DNA of 64,000 nt, taken from contig NW_026262648.1 in NCBI RefSeq assembly GCF_021869535.1, positions 744,001 through 808,000 of the forward strand, written 5' to 3'. This document shows, piece by piece, positions 11,192-22,199 of this stretch (its first letter is position 1; each line of letters starts with the position of its first letter). Made by a program: the position numbers and the translations under genes. The notes under the pieces were generated by a model. The model searched no databases. It worked only from the letters and a program-made list of their open reading frames with translations, and had not been told where the DNA came from. The DNA comes from Mytilus californianus (taxonomy: Eukaryota; Mollusca; Bivalvia; Mytilida; Mytilidae).

Positions 11192-12129
11192 AGTTTAGCT
11201 TTTTTAAAGTTAGTAGCTTACTTTACTCCTGTCTGTCTGTCATTACGTTGGCCTTTAAAATGTGTTCATGAGTCAGCGTTGCAACGTTCCTTCAGTCTTA
11301 TAGATGTATTGCAGATTTGATCTCGTCAAAATATGCGTGAACTATTCCCAATCGAACATTAATAAAACAAAAATTAAATAAAAATCGATCCACAAATGTA
11401 TCATACAGATAACGCATTTCATTGGTTCAAATATGTAATTTCATATTAATTAATATCAGCATAATTTGTTTCTATATAAGCTATAATGTTAAGTTTTTTT
11501 TATCGATTAAGAATAATTCATAAATTGTGTCAAGAATATAACAGTGTCCTCAATATCATGTTTCCTATTTTCATCATAGATTTATGATAATACTATTAAT
11601 ATCCTATATATTTCGAACTTGATATAAACGTATAAAAATTGAAAGAAAAATCTGTATACAACGATAAAGATATGAATTTAGATGTTGTCACCTCAGAAAT
11701 GAAAAAGCAAAATTCCATTTTATTAAAAATCGAACAGGGCTTAATGTTCAACGATTATCATTTTTCTGTTTAGAGTTTAAACTGTGAGAGTTACATCATT
11801 TCATTTTTGACCTGCCTAATACTTGAAAAGTAACCGAAATAGATTACGATTTGTTGAAAGTTTTCTTTTCAAGTGTGACACAAAAAAGAGTGAAGATGTG
11901 ATAGACGGATGCTAGCAATCAACATTATAGGGACGATATAAAAATTGTGTTACATGTACAGATATTCTCGAAATAATTAATTAGATTCAGATTCACGCTA
12001 TGTTTTCTAGATTTACGAGGCGCGTTAAAATAATAGGCACCAATAATGAGTCGTGTTATCACTGTCATGATATACACTGTGTACCGCGAGTGAATATAAA
12101 GGTAACAGTAGTAAAATTGTCATAGTTTG
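11192..12129. other. Gene-free stretch
   Basis: AT-rich, with no supported gene or repeat boundary. Confidence 0.5.
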
Positions 12130-14640
12130 TAGTGCTAATTTTTATAGTATTATTTTATTTATGGTTCTGTATTCTTGTCAATGTTTTTACTAGTATTATT
12201 TCTATGATGTATCTGTTTTGTTGACATTTGTCTAATCATTATTATTGGTATGCTGTATTTGTATTTTAGCCATTGTTTCTATTATCAATATTCTTATGAT
12301 GTATCTGAGTTGTTGACATTGTTCTAATCATTATTATTTCTATGTTGTATTTGTATTTTCTCTAATATTATGTAAATTTATCCCTTTCCAAACCCATTGT
12401 ATAAACAAATTTAATTAACGTGGGGTTGTCAGTGATCTCAGAAGATGATTGGATGAGTTTAAGGGTCATAACCTTTCTCAGCTCACTGGATGCATCAAAA
12501 TATGCAAACAGGTGTTAATGAAATTGACAACTTTATGGAAAGTGGAAGGCACTCGAAGGGGATTTTAGTTTAGCAAAAAAGGAAGATTTATTTTTTAATC
12601 ATTAGAGAAACAGATTCTTACATAGTTACTCGTAAATGATCAGATTTATCCAATCTCGATAGTTAAATTATAAATTTTAAAGTCCTCGCCGAGGCTCGGA
12701 CTTTAAAATTGATAATTTAACTATCTCGATTGGATAAATCCGATAATCCACTGGTATCAATGTAAGAATCTATATATAGCCACTGTTTCTATTATTATTA
12801 TTCATAGGATGTACCTGTTTTGTTGACATTGTTCTAATCATTATTATTTCTATGCTGTATTTGTATTTTAGCCATTGTTTTATTATTAATATTATGCATA
12901 TGATGTATCTATGTTGTTGACATTGTTCTAATCATTATTATTGGTATGCTGTATTTGTATTTTAGCCATAGTTTCTAATATTATTATTCATATGATGTTT
13001 CTGTTGTGACATTGTTGACATTGATTCTGTTATAAATGTCCCTATAATGTATAAACGCAAGTGTATTGTTGACTTTGTATTCTTTTTAATTATTTCTTTG
13101 ATGTATATGTAGTGTTCAAATAGTTTCAGTTACATGTTGTATCGGTTTTGTTGAAGATGTTTCCATTACTTTTGTTCATATGACATATATGTATTGTTGA
13201 TTTTGTTTCTATTAATTTTATCTAAATTATATATATGTATTGTTGACATTGTTGTCATTTGTTTTTTTATTAATATGATGTAGTTGTATTGCTGACATTG
13301 CTTTTATAATTTTTATCGTTAATATATGATGTATATATATAGTGTTGACATGGCTCCGTTTATCATCAATACATCTCTTATATATCTGTAGTGTTGACAT
13401 TGTTTATGTAAATTTTATTGATATGAGGTATTTATAAACATTTGACGTGTTTGTATTGTAAACATTTTTCGATTATTTTTATTACTATGATTTATCTATC
13501 GTTGTCTAAAGTGTTGACATTGAACCTATTATTATTATTTTTATATCAATGATGTATTTGTTGGTATGACATTGTTTCCATGTTTTGTTTTCAATGTTGT
13601 GTTTGTATTGTTGACATTGTTTCTATTCGTTTTTATTTCTATTATGTATTTGTATTGATGACATTGTTACCCTTTTGTTTATTTGAATGATAGATTTGTT
13701 TTGTTGACATTGTTACAATTTTGTGTATTTGAATGATAGATTTGTATTGTTGACATTGTTTTTTTTTTTTTTAAATTTTTATGCTGTATTTGTATTGCTG
13801 TCATTGTTTATATTATATGTATTTCTGTTATGTATGTCTATTGTTGACATTGTTACAATTTTGTTGTCAAATCAAACGATGGATTTGTATTGTTGATATT
13901 GGTTTTTTATAATTACTTATTTTTGTCTATGATGTATTTATATTGTTGACATTGTTACAATTTGTTTTTCATTCAAACGATGGATTTGTATTGCTGACAG
14001 TGTTTCAATTATTATTATTTCTGTGATATATCTGCATTGTTTTTGTTGTTATTATTTCTATATTATATCTGCATTGTTGATATTGTTTTATTATTATTGT
14101 GTCGATGATGTGTATCCGTATTGCTGACATTGTTTCCATTATTTTAAATATTTCTATATTAAAGCTGCATTGTTGACATTGTTTTGATGGTTATTGGGTC
14201 TTTGATGTGTTTGTATTGTTACATCGTTTCCGTTTCTATGAATTCTATGATGTATCTACAGTGTTGACATTGGTGATATTTCTTTTATTTCTATGTTTTT
14301 TCTTTATTATTGATAGTGTTGATATAGCTTTTATTTCTATGATGTTTCTAAAGTGTGGATTTTGTTGATATTGTTTCTATATTGTTGATGTTGATTATAT
14401 TGTGTCTATATTGTTGATATGATTTCTATATTATTGATATCATTATAATTTCTATGTTGTATCTATATTAATGATATTGTTTGTATTATTATCATAATAT
14501 GATGTATCTATTTTGTTGATATTGTTCTTATTATTATTATTTTCATGTTTTATCTTTAACGTTGATATTGTTTCTAATTCTTTTATTTCTATAATGTATC
14601 TATATCGTTGATGTTGTTGAAATTGTTTCTATTACCGTTT
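12130..14640. repeat. Degenerate 60-95 bp minisatellite, about 2.5 kb
   Basis: The phrases GATGTATCTGTATTGTTGACATTG and TTTCTATTATTATTATTTCTATG (quoted loosely, since no two units are identical) alternate throughout. Early spacing is about 93 bp (for example 12205 to 12298 and 12808 to 12901); later it is nearer 60-65 bp. Divergence between units is high, so this is an old array. A palindromic element interrupts it at 12612-12772. Confidence 0.7.
12612..12772. mobile_element. Palindromic foldback element (about 161 bp)
   Basis: The ends AGATTCTTACAT and ATGTAAGAATCT-like sequence, then ATTTATCCAATCTCGATAGT against ACTATCTCGATTGGATAAAT, pair around a GC-rich apex CCTCGCCGAGGCTCGG. Architecture resembles the hairpin at 24221-24381. 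It sits inside the minisatellite, so it inserted after that array existed. Confidence 0.7.
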
Positions 14641-14759
14641 CAGTTGAAACTATTAAATTTGTTTGACACCTTTGAATAATGTTGTGATGAATTTTGAACC
14701 AAATGCAGTTTAAAAAAAACACAATGAATGAATTAAGGAAATTTTCTACCGAAAGTAAT

Positions 14760-15010
14760 GGCATACAACAAAGGGAGTGTTGATCACGGAATCAGTTGAC
14801 AAGAACTAATCAAGACTTTAAGTTGTGTGCGCCAGACTTGAATCCGTCTAAGAAAGACTCAACAGTGGCGCTCGATTCACAAACGTTAACGGCCAAACAA
14901 ATGCCAAAGTTGATGACCATTTAGGACCTGAAATTCCAAAGGGTTTGCCTAACACATATAAGGTAATATATTCACGGGGTAAAAAATCACAAGTATTTCG
15001 ATCAATTAAA
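14760..15010 (-). repeat. Decayed Penelope-like terminal region with a broken hammerhead
   Basis: On the minus strand the order is a GGTCCTAAATGG-type block, a CTTTGGCATTTGTTTGGC block, then a hammerhead-like core. That is the same order as at 18900-19050. At 14826-14874 the conserved CUGAUGA is CUGUUGA and the GAAA element is replaced by GGATT, so self-cleavage is not expected. No adjacent RT remains. Confidence 0.55.
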
Positions 15011-15413
15011 AGTTTTGTTAATAGATAATTTAAGAATACAGATGAATGTTATAATATGTTATATTTGTTTTCATCGGCATTGACACAATCACGTTGTATA
15101 CCTTTTGTATTTTCGTAATAGCTTAATCTCCAATTTCTCTTTTTTAAGTATCTATTTAATTCTTTTGTATTCCAGCATTTTAACATAACGTTTACAAATT
15201 TAAAAGGGAATAACTTTAACTATAGTGTTATTAAATGGGTGCTTTCATACTAATCCTGTACTAGGTTCGAGCACAGTTGCATTTAGTCAAGGTGAACTGT
15301 TTTGGCGTGATGCGGATTTTATGACACATTTTTTTTTACAAAATACTTGAATTAACCACACAAAGCTGACTTAGGATAAACACGTTGTATGAAGACGCAT
15401 ACGTGATCAGAAT
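15011..15413. other. Gene-free stretch
   Basis: Nothing supported; AT-rich with short T-runs. Confidence 0.5.
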
Positions 15414-15888
15414 GAATGTATGGGGGTAATTATCATTTTAATGCAAGGAACATGAGGAATGTCGAGTAACCCAAAGAAATAATAATGTGCAATGTACATA
15501 TCTTTGTTTTTAATCTAAAGAATGTATTATGTCTAGTACTAGTATTCTTCCATAGAATGTGTTATTCATATTCTTGTTATTTGATCTCTGATAGATATCT
15601 ATTTTAATGACAATAATGTCGTATCACTCTGTTTTTTTTCATTGACGTTTGAATGTATGGGGGTAATTATCATTTTAATGCAAGGAACATGAGGAATGTC
15701 GAGTAACCCAAAGAAATAATAATGTGCAATGTACATATCTTTGTTTTTAATCTAAAGAATGTATTATGTCTAGTACTAGTATTCTTCCATAGAATGTGTT
15801 ATTCATATTCTTGTTATTTGATCTCTGATAGATATCTATTTTAATGACAATAATGTCGTATCACTCTGTTTTTTTTTCATTGACGTTT
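15414..15888. repeat. Near-perfect tandem duplication of 237 bp
   Basis: 15414-15650 and 15651-15888 both start GAATGTATGGGGGTAATTAT and read the same almost to the last base; the clear difference is one extra T in a T-run. Either a very recent duplication or an assembly artefact. Confidence 0.9.
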
Positions 15889-16181
15889 TAAAACAATAAT
15901 AAAAAAAGCATTCCAAGATCTATAAATTGTCGTCAAAAATATGAATAATACATATGTATCCCTCTTTGGTACAAGACATTTTAAGAAAAAAATGGCATGT
16001 TAAACATGGTTTCACGGCCAAACCTCCCGCGTATATGGAAATGTTAACAAATATCGCTAAAATGACAACACTACGTGACAGAAATACAGCACAAACACTC
16101 ATCATAGAGAAACGCACACACACAAATAATATAAAAGTCGACACAACATGAAAACCGCAGAACAACAACGAACATCGTCCA
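15889..16181. other. Gene-free spacer before the SINE-like insertion
   Basis: The two opposing short frames here (15920-16222 minus, 15954-16151 plus) have no recognisable domain. Treated as non-coding. Confidence 0.4.
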
Positions 16182-16192
16182 TCAACAACAGA

Positions 16193-16619
16193 TTGATTGA
16201 TTGATTGTTGGTTGCTTAACATCCAGTGGCAAATATTTCATGCATATTCAGGACGAGAACAAATTAGCAATAAATACAATAGGTAGGTTCTGTAAGAGAG
16301 GCGTCCGGGATTAAGGTCGGAGAAATTTAGACTGCCACGGGAAATGAGGGTATATTGGGTAGGGACAGAAATTTAGCCTTGCAACAGATCACCTACGGAC
16401 CCCTCAAAGAGTTGTTGCAAGGGTTCTTAACGTGCAAAGAGCGTGGCACTCTCTTTACACGAGGCATCGGATTTAACGTCCCCATTCTGACCGGACGTGG
16501 CTGCAAATTTGTACATCCCGCACAGCCAAACGGACGCCCCACTTTAGCAAGGGATTAACTGCCGGTCGGAGGAAGACCAATGGTGACCATACTTCTATTC
16601 CCCAGTCACCCTTGGTGAC
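16193..16619 (-). mobile_element. SINE-like retroposon, copy 1
   Basis: About 427 bp. On the minus strand it begins CCAAGGGTGACTGGGGAATA and ends GGACGTTAAGCAACCAACAA with an (AATC)n tail. It is flanked by the 11-bp direct repeat TCAACAACAGA at 16182-16192 and 16620-16630, a target-site duplication, which supports retrotransposition. Three further copies lie inside the satellite array. I see no clear tRNA-type A and B boxes, so the head is unclassified and it could instead be the 3' end of a LINE. Both strands of its GC-richer body lack stop codons for long stretches. Confidence 0.75.
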
Positions 16620-16630
16620 TCAACAACAGA

Positions 16631-16779
16631 CAAGAACAGGATATCACAAACAGTGACACACTTACGTAACGAATATGCAATCTGGAACTTTATACAATTT
16701 ACCTTCTCAGTCCAAACGGTAGTGGAAGGCTATTCTATAATTATTTGGACTACAACCGGTAAGACATAACACATTATAC
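16631..16779. other. Short spacer between SINE-like copy and retroelement relic
   Basis: No recognised content. Confidence 0.4.
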
Positions 16780-18770
16780 AATTGAAATCATAACAGAAAC
16801 ATCAAAAATAAATAAGGTATCAATTGAGATATGGTAACACCTACGACGGAGCAGAGGGTATGTTACTGCTGAGAAATAGAAAATTGATAATTTGGTTGTT
16901 GAAATCATCCTGTTTGTCATAAATTTTAGTGTGAAGTCGTCCAATATTGAGGAAAAGATCAAAGTGTGAAGCAGTCCTTCTTGTATCAGTAGTATCCCTA
17001 ATTTCAAGTTCACTGGGATATATGAAATCCAAGTACTGACCGAAATATGGTTTATTCAGTGATAGAACAAGTCATCATCAATATATCTGAAAGTAAAATT
17101 AAAGAAGTTTGCAAGGTGCTTTTTCTTTTTGTCTTTTAGAAGGTTCTGAATGAATTCTGTTTCATATGAGTACAAAAACAAGTCGGCCAGAAGGGATGCA
17201 CAATTAGTACCAATTGAAATATCGACTGTCTGTTGAAATATCAATCTTCCAAACTCAACAAATATATTGTCGATTAAAAAGTCCAGCATTTTGATAATAT
17301 CATCTTCACTGTATTTTCTGATAGAATCAGTATGGTTCTTCACAAAATAAGAATTATTATAAACCAAAACAAGAAATGTATATCTACAATTCCCATTTTT
17401 ATAGAAAACGATCGGTTTAATGAGATGGTGAAGTCGATCTTTCAATTGAGCATGAAGAATAGTAGTGTAAAGTGTAGACAAAAAAGATTTAGCAGTAGAT
17501 CTTTAGAATTTTTGAAAATCCACATCTGATTGACACCACTGGTTGAATATATCTCATCACAATATTTTTAAAGGCCGTCTTTTACTGTAGAAAAAATAGA
17601 AGTCAACACTTTAGAAAGATGTTTAGTCGAAGGCTTTATCTGCTGGAACAAAAAACAAATATTTGTCATGCATAGAGCATGTAGAGGATAAAGCATCCAC
17701 AACCTCCGAATTTTTGAAAAGGCTAGAAACCCTTGTGCTCATAGTACATCGTTGTTTCTGAATGCGTTTCTGAATGCATGTTCGAATAGCTTTGACAAAG
17801 TGTCCAGTTCTGATTCGTCTGGTTCGCGCTTTACCCATTTTTCATCATAGTCCTTAACTGCATTCATCTGTAATCTGGAGTTTTTTTGTTGATGGGCTGA
17901 GGAATTCTATAGTTTGGTCCCTTGGCTAACAACTATCTTAGTTGTTCATTGGCAACGATGCCAAAGTCGCCAGTAATAACATGACCAGCTGGACTATAAC
18001 TGTATTTCAACGATGCACATGAACAATCCGGAAGTTTGGATTTCACATTTTTAAGGTTAAAAGCCTCTAAAACCCCTTATGGTTGAAAATCTTGGATGCA
18101 GTAGACTTGATGTAAGTATATATGTAGCTTTATTTTTTAAGTAATCAGGTATAGTTTTTTTGTACAGATTTCTGGTGGAAAATATTGCTAAATTAATATT
18201 AATAGCATTTAAACCTATGTTGGCGAATTCTACTTTCAAATTAATTTTTTCCTCATCTTTGGAAGTAGACGATACGGGTTTAAATAGTCTATGGTTAGCA
18301 ATGTCCATGATTATTGCAACTAATCTATAGAACACAGAATAAGAATCAATAACGGAAGTAGTGTGGTCCTCTTGAAAAAGTAAATACAGTTTAAATAATG
18401 GAATAGAGTATAGTTTAGTTCTGATATGGTTAATTCATAAAGGCTTTTGAAAAGACGATAACAGACTATCAAGTGTCACAGTGTGAACAGTAGGTGGTGT
18501 ATACTTATTGTGACCATGACTTCTATTTCGTCGAGCAGAAGTATTAACGAATTGTAATTCTACAGTACTACACCTGGGACTAGACAATATACCTCCACCA
18601 TCAATGTTGTCAGTGCATCCATAGGGAATGGCTGTTCCAAACTCTTTTATCCAAAATTCTTCTCTTTGTAGACGATATGGTGTGCTCAATATAGGGTCAA
18701 TTGTTAAATAATATATTTTCTCTATAATCCGGATGAGTCTATTGTAGTCGGGAAACTCGACAAAGACTCA
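16780..18770 (-). pseudogene. Penelope-like retroelement relic with endonuclease upstream of RT (Naiad-like order)
   Basis: Read on the minus strand. 18768-18435 gives the C-terminal part of a GIY-YIG-type endonuclease region (REEFWIKEFGTAIPYG, then RRNRSHGHNKYTPP). The same frame continues to 18057 across one TGA at 18435-18437. A second frame (17838-17623) ends at VPADKAF and jumps directly to a later RT segment, so the RT fingers appear deleted. 17481-17056 holds RT motifs: GTNCASLLAD (motif B) and YIDD (about 17085-17074). The aspartate expected just before STLYTT in motif A is not visible. The C-terminal RT region follows in another frame at 17032-16841 (FLSSNIPSAPS). Endonuclease before RT is known for Naiad/Chlamys Penelope-like elements, and Naiads are abundant in invertebrates. 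With frameshifts, deletions and a lost core endonuclease, it is dead. Confidence 0.75.
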
Positions 18771-19095
18771 ATTTTAGAATGAATGACCATCGGTCTAATG
18801 TTAATGATAATAATAACAACAAATTTCTATATACACATTTAAATCAGCCTGACCATTCTATTGTTTCAATGGAATAAACTCATCATAGATACCAGGATTG
18901 AAATTATGTGTTTGCGCCAGACGCGCGTTTCGTCTACAAAAGACTCATCAGTGATGCTCGAATAAAAAAAGTTAAAAACGCCAAATAAAGTACGAAGTTG
19001 AAGAGCATTGAGGACCAAAAATTCCTAAAAGTTTTGCCAATTACAGCTAAGGTGATCTATTCCTGAGATAAAAAAGTCTTAGTTTTTCAAAAAAT
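18771..19095 (-). repeat. 5' terminal (pLTR-like) region of the Penelope-like relic
   Basis: Lies immediately upstream of the endonuclease remnant on the minus strand and carries the hammerhead at 18908-18962. The block TTTTTGGTCCTCAATGCTCT (about 19000-19020, minus strand) precedes the ribozyme. A decayed version of the same arrangement stands alone at 14760-15010. Confidence 0.6.
18908..18962 (-). ncRNA. Hammerhead ribozyme of a Penelope-like element, core intact
   Basis: On the minus strand: CUGAUGA (18951-18945), a 4-bp stem II GUCU/AGAC with a short UUUGU loop, GAAAC (18931-18927), a very short stem III within ACGCGCGU, and the cleavage triplet GUC ending at 18920, followed by UGGCGC. 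All core nucleotides of the hammerhead are present. Short stem III is characteristic of hammerheads in Penelope-like elements, which often act as dimers (established for the family). Stem I has only about three continuous pairs next to the core (UCA with UGG) before mismatches. Activity is not shown. Confidence 0.75.
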
Positions 19096-19908
19096 TTAAG
19101 CTTTGTATATGGTTAATTTATAATTATGACCATATCAATGATAATTCATGTCAACACAAGTGCCGACTACTAAGACTATGTCGTTTTCTACTCACAAGCC
19201 TTTAATTTATGAAATTGACATTATAATTATTATTGAGACAATTATTATTTGTCATCTACTTAACTCGATTTGTGCTTTTTTCGCCACTGTTTTAAAACTT
19301 TATTGTATTCATTTAATCAAATTACCTAATTCAATTTGTTTCTTGTCTACAAAAGAAATCCCTTTAAGTTTCATGTTTGCAAACACCTTTGAAAGTAGCA
19401 TTTGTTTTTTTATGATCTCTCGTGAAAACATCTAAAATGAATCCAGTTGTGCATGTACAATTAAAGATTGAATACTATATGAAAAACGTAATTCCCTGGA
19501 TGGTTGTATATACACTTGTATTTTACCCTAGGGCTGTCTTCGTGTTGTCTTTTGATAATTAACAGTTTGAAAGAGCATATCGTCTTTTGAAAATAGATCA
19601 AAGACTTAAATGATTTTTTTTTGCAATTGCATACATGTGCAAGGACTATTTCGTTTGAAATTATTGCTTGTGGTTTTTAGTACGTATATAGCACTATATT
19701 ATTAATCCAATATTTTTAAGGACTTGTGATTCGTTAAAACTTGATCATATGTACATTTGTATTGACTCCGTTTGGACAACAATACTGTTGTGTTTAGCTT
19801 TTCGTAGGTCAAAATCAGCATAGTGCACAGGGCATACAGCATGTTACAGCAGAATCCCCAATTTTACATTGTTCATGCAATAGTTGTTGATTAATAATGT
19901 TACAATTC
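19096..19908. other. Gene-free stretch
   Basis: A 95-residue frame at 19148-19435 is hydrophobic and low-complexity, without a recognised domain; left as non-coding. No repeat boundary seen. Confidence 0.4.
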
Positions 19909-20024
19909 TAGCCTTTGGTTGAGGTCAAAACCATTTTAAATCGACCTACAGAAGCATATCGTCCTCAGTCAATATACTCCTCTTAGGTCGATATAACCTC
20001 GTATCGACCTCATCGAAAGGCTAT
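19909..20024. mobile_element. Imperfect palindromic element (about 116 bp)
   Basis: TAGCCTTTGGTTGAGGTC at 19909 pairs imperfectly with GACCTCATCGAAAGGCTA ending at 20024. Inner arms AAATCGACCTA and TAGGTCGATA also pair. Small foldback/MITE-like remnant, non-coding. Confidence 0.5.
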
Positions 20025-21439
20025 AAGTGTATAATTAAAAATTGTTCTAGTTTGTTTATATTATTGAATTTGGTGGGTTTGTTCTGCACTAGATAGGTGA
20101 ACATAAATAAATATCAAATACGCAACCAAATCTCTGTTTCCGTGTTTGATTTGTGAAATTTATGATTCTGACGCCAGTTGATTGGACATCAGTTTAAAAC
20201 AGGTGTAACTATTTGTAACTTTTTTTCAAATTTGTTATTCTTTTAGACAAACTTAAGTGCGATGATGCTTGAATAATGGCAATGACATTGAAATATTTTT
20301 TTTTTAAATGTATCTTATAGATATAAATATGATGCTGTTGCAACTGTGGGGTTGTCATCAAAAGGGGAACTCCGAACATGAAAGAAAAATAAAATCAGGA
20401 CATATAGTTTAATTGAAATTCAAAATCTATGTTAATAAAAAATAAGTTAACCTCCTAGTTGTGAACTATATGTATACGGTATTATAAATATGTTCATTTG
20501 ATATGTATATGGCAACACAATGCAAACATGTACTATTTAATTTATAACCACATTTATCAAGAAACAAATCACATATATTAATGATTCAAATACAAGTTGA
20601 TAATACCAATGAATATTCCCACAAAAAATCACCAAAAAAATGTAACATGTAACTATTTGTCGGGTTGTTGTCTCTTTGACACATTCCCCATTTCCATTCT
20701 CAATTTTAACTAATGTATATTCCACAAAATATCATCAAACGATATAAAAAAACGTTTATTTTCACTCTTTACAAATTTATTGTCATACATATCACAGATG
20801 AAATGCTTTGATAGGTCCAATTAAAAGTCATCTAACCTAATAACTGAATTCAAGATTACATTATACAAGTAAGAATTAGTACGTTCGCACTCGTGAGAAG
20901 GTTAACCACACAGATGGTATCTAAGATATCGAAAGTTAGATTTTCAAACGAAAGCAAAGAATGAATGTTCCCACAATGATGATCATAAAATGTAAACCAT
21001 GTTAAAATTTTCCCTCAGTTTTATATAAGAATGAAATCGATCCACTTTGTTTACATTTTTTTCAATCTAATCTGTCTCTTCTTTTTCGGTTCATGGCTTT
21101 CAATTTAGGCTGTTTGATCCTGGAAGACAGAGTAAATAAATGAATTTCATAAAATATTGTGATTTATAACATTATACTGTATTGTACTCTTATTTCATTT
21201 GTGATATTACAGTCACTCGTTGTAAGGCATGATGATCTTCAAAATGCTTTCAGATGTGTTAGCCATATAGTACGAATCTAGTGAGTTGTATAATGCAATA
21301 AACTTGTTTGTTTCTTATAAAGCAACTGCACACTGTCTGGCATTTGTGCTATTTCGACTAAGTGTGGATTCACATGGTGGGTGATATAACAATTTCGTAA
21401 TAAATTCAAAATTAAATAATATTAACTGCAAAGGCACAA
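20025..21439. other. Gene-free stretch with one dispersed-repeat fragment
   Basis: At 20653-20707 the minus strand carries AATGGGGAATGTGTCAAAGA and ACAACAACCCGACA, a fragment of the repeat family at 3213 and 6536. Apart from that fragment nothing is supported. Confidence 0.5.
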
Positions 21440-22015
21440 TTATAAACTGTTGACACAGCGATATGTGTATCGCCTGTAGGCATCAACGTCAGAAAAAAGA
21501 CAATCTGATGGACAGCAACATTGCATATTATTTCAAAGTCACTTGAAAGCTTGTGGACGGGGCCTATAAATGCTTGAAACACTGAGATGTACAGACAGTA
21601 ATGTAACTATATCGACAATATCATTGTATATTGTAAGCAGTTCTTATCAATCTAACTTCAGTAGAAAACTTAACATTGAAAACTGCTAAATAATTCAAAG
21701 TCGCTGAATCATGACCTAGAAGCCAGGGCCTCAAAATAGTCGTCTAACTGATATGTACTTATAGTAATGCAACTTTATATTAAATATCATTGATCTATCA
21801 CAAATAGATTCTTTTAAACAAACCAATTCAAAAAGTTAACATTTACAATGGTTAGTCACTTCAAAGTTGCTGAACCTTGACCTAGAGAGCAGAGCCTCAC
21901 AATGGTTGTCAAACTGATATATACTGCTAGTAACGCAACTTTGTACTATATATCAATATTCTATCGCAAGTAGTACGTAATAAACTAACTTAGGCAGAAA
22001 ACTTAACAATTGTTG
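21440..22015. repeat. Diverged tandem repeat, about three ~163-bp units
   Basis: CAAAGTCGCTGAATCATGAC (about 21696) corresponds to CAAAGTTGCTGAACCTTGAC (about 21861), each followed by CCTAGA, GGCCTCA/GAGCCTCA and a GTAATGCAACTTT-type block. A more diverged first unit starts near 21535. Non-coding. Confidence 0.6.
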
Positions 22016-22199
22016 ACGCCATCGTTGCAGTCGCCAGAAAAGCAATCTCTATATCTCGCTTTCCTCGACTTTCATCATAGGCGAGACAAGAATTGTAGGC
22101 ACTATCTTTTGTCGATTAAAAACTCATTAGAGCTTATGTTATGTCTTTGTTTGTATACTATGCCGACTCTAAATAAAACTTATTTATTTTATTTTTTTT

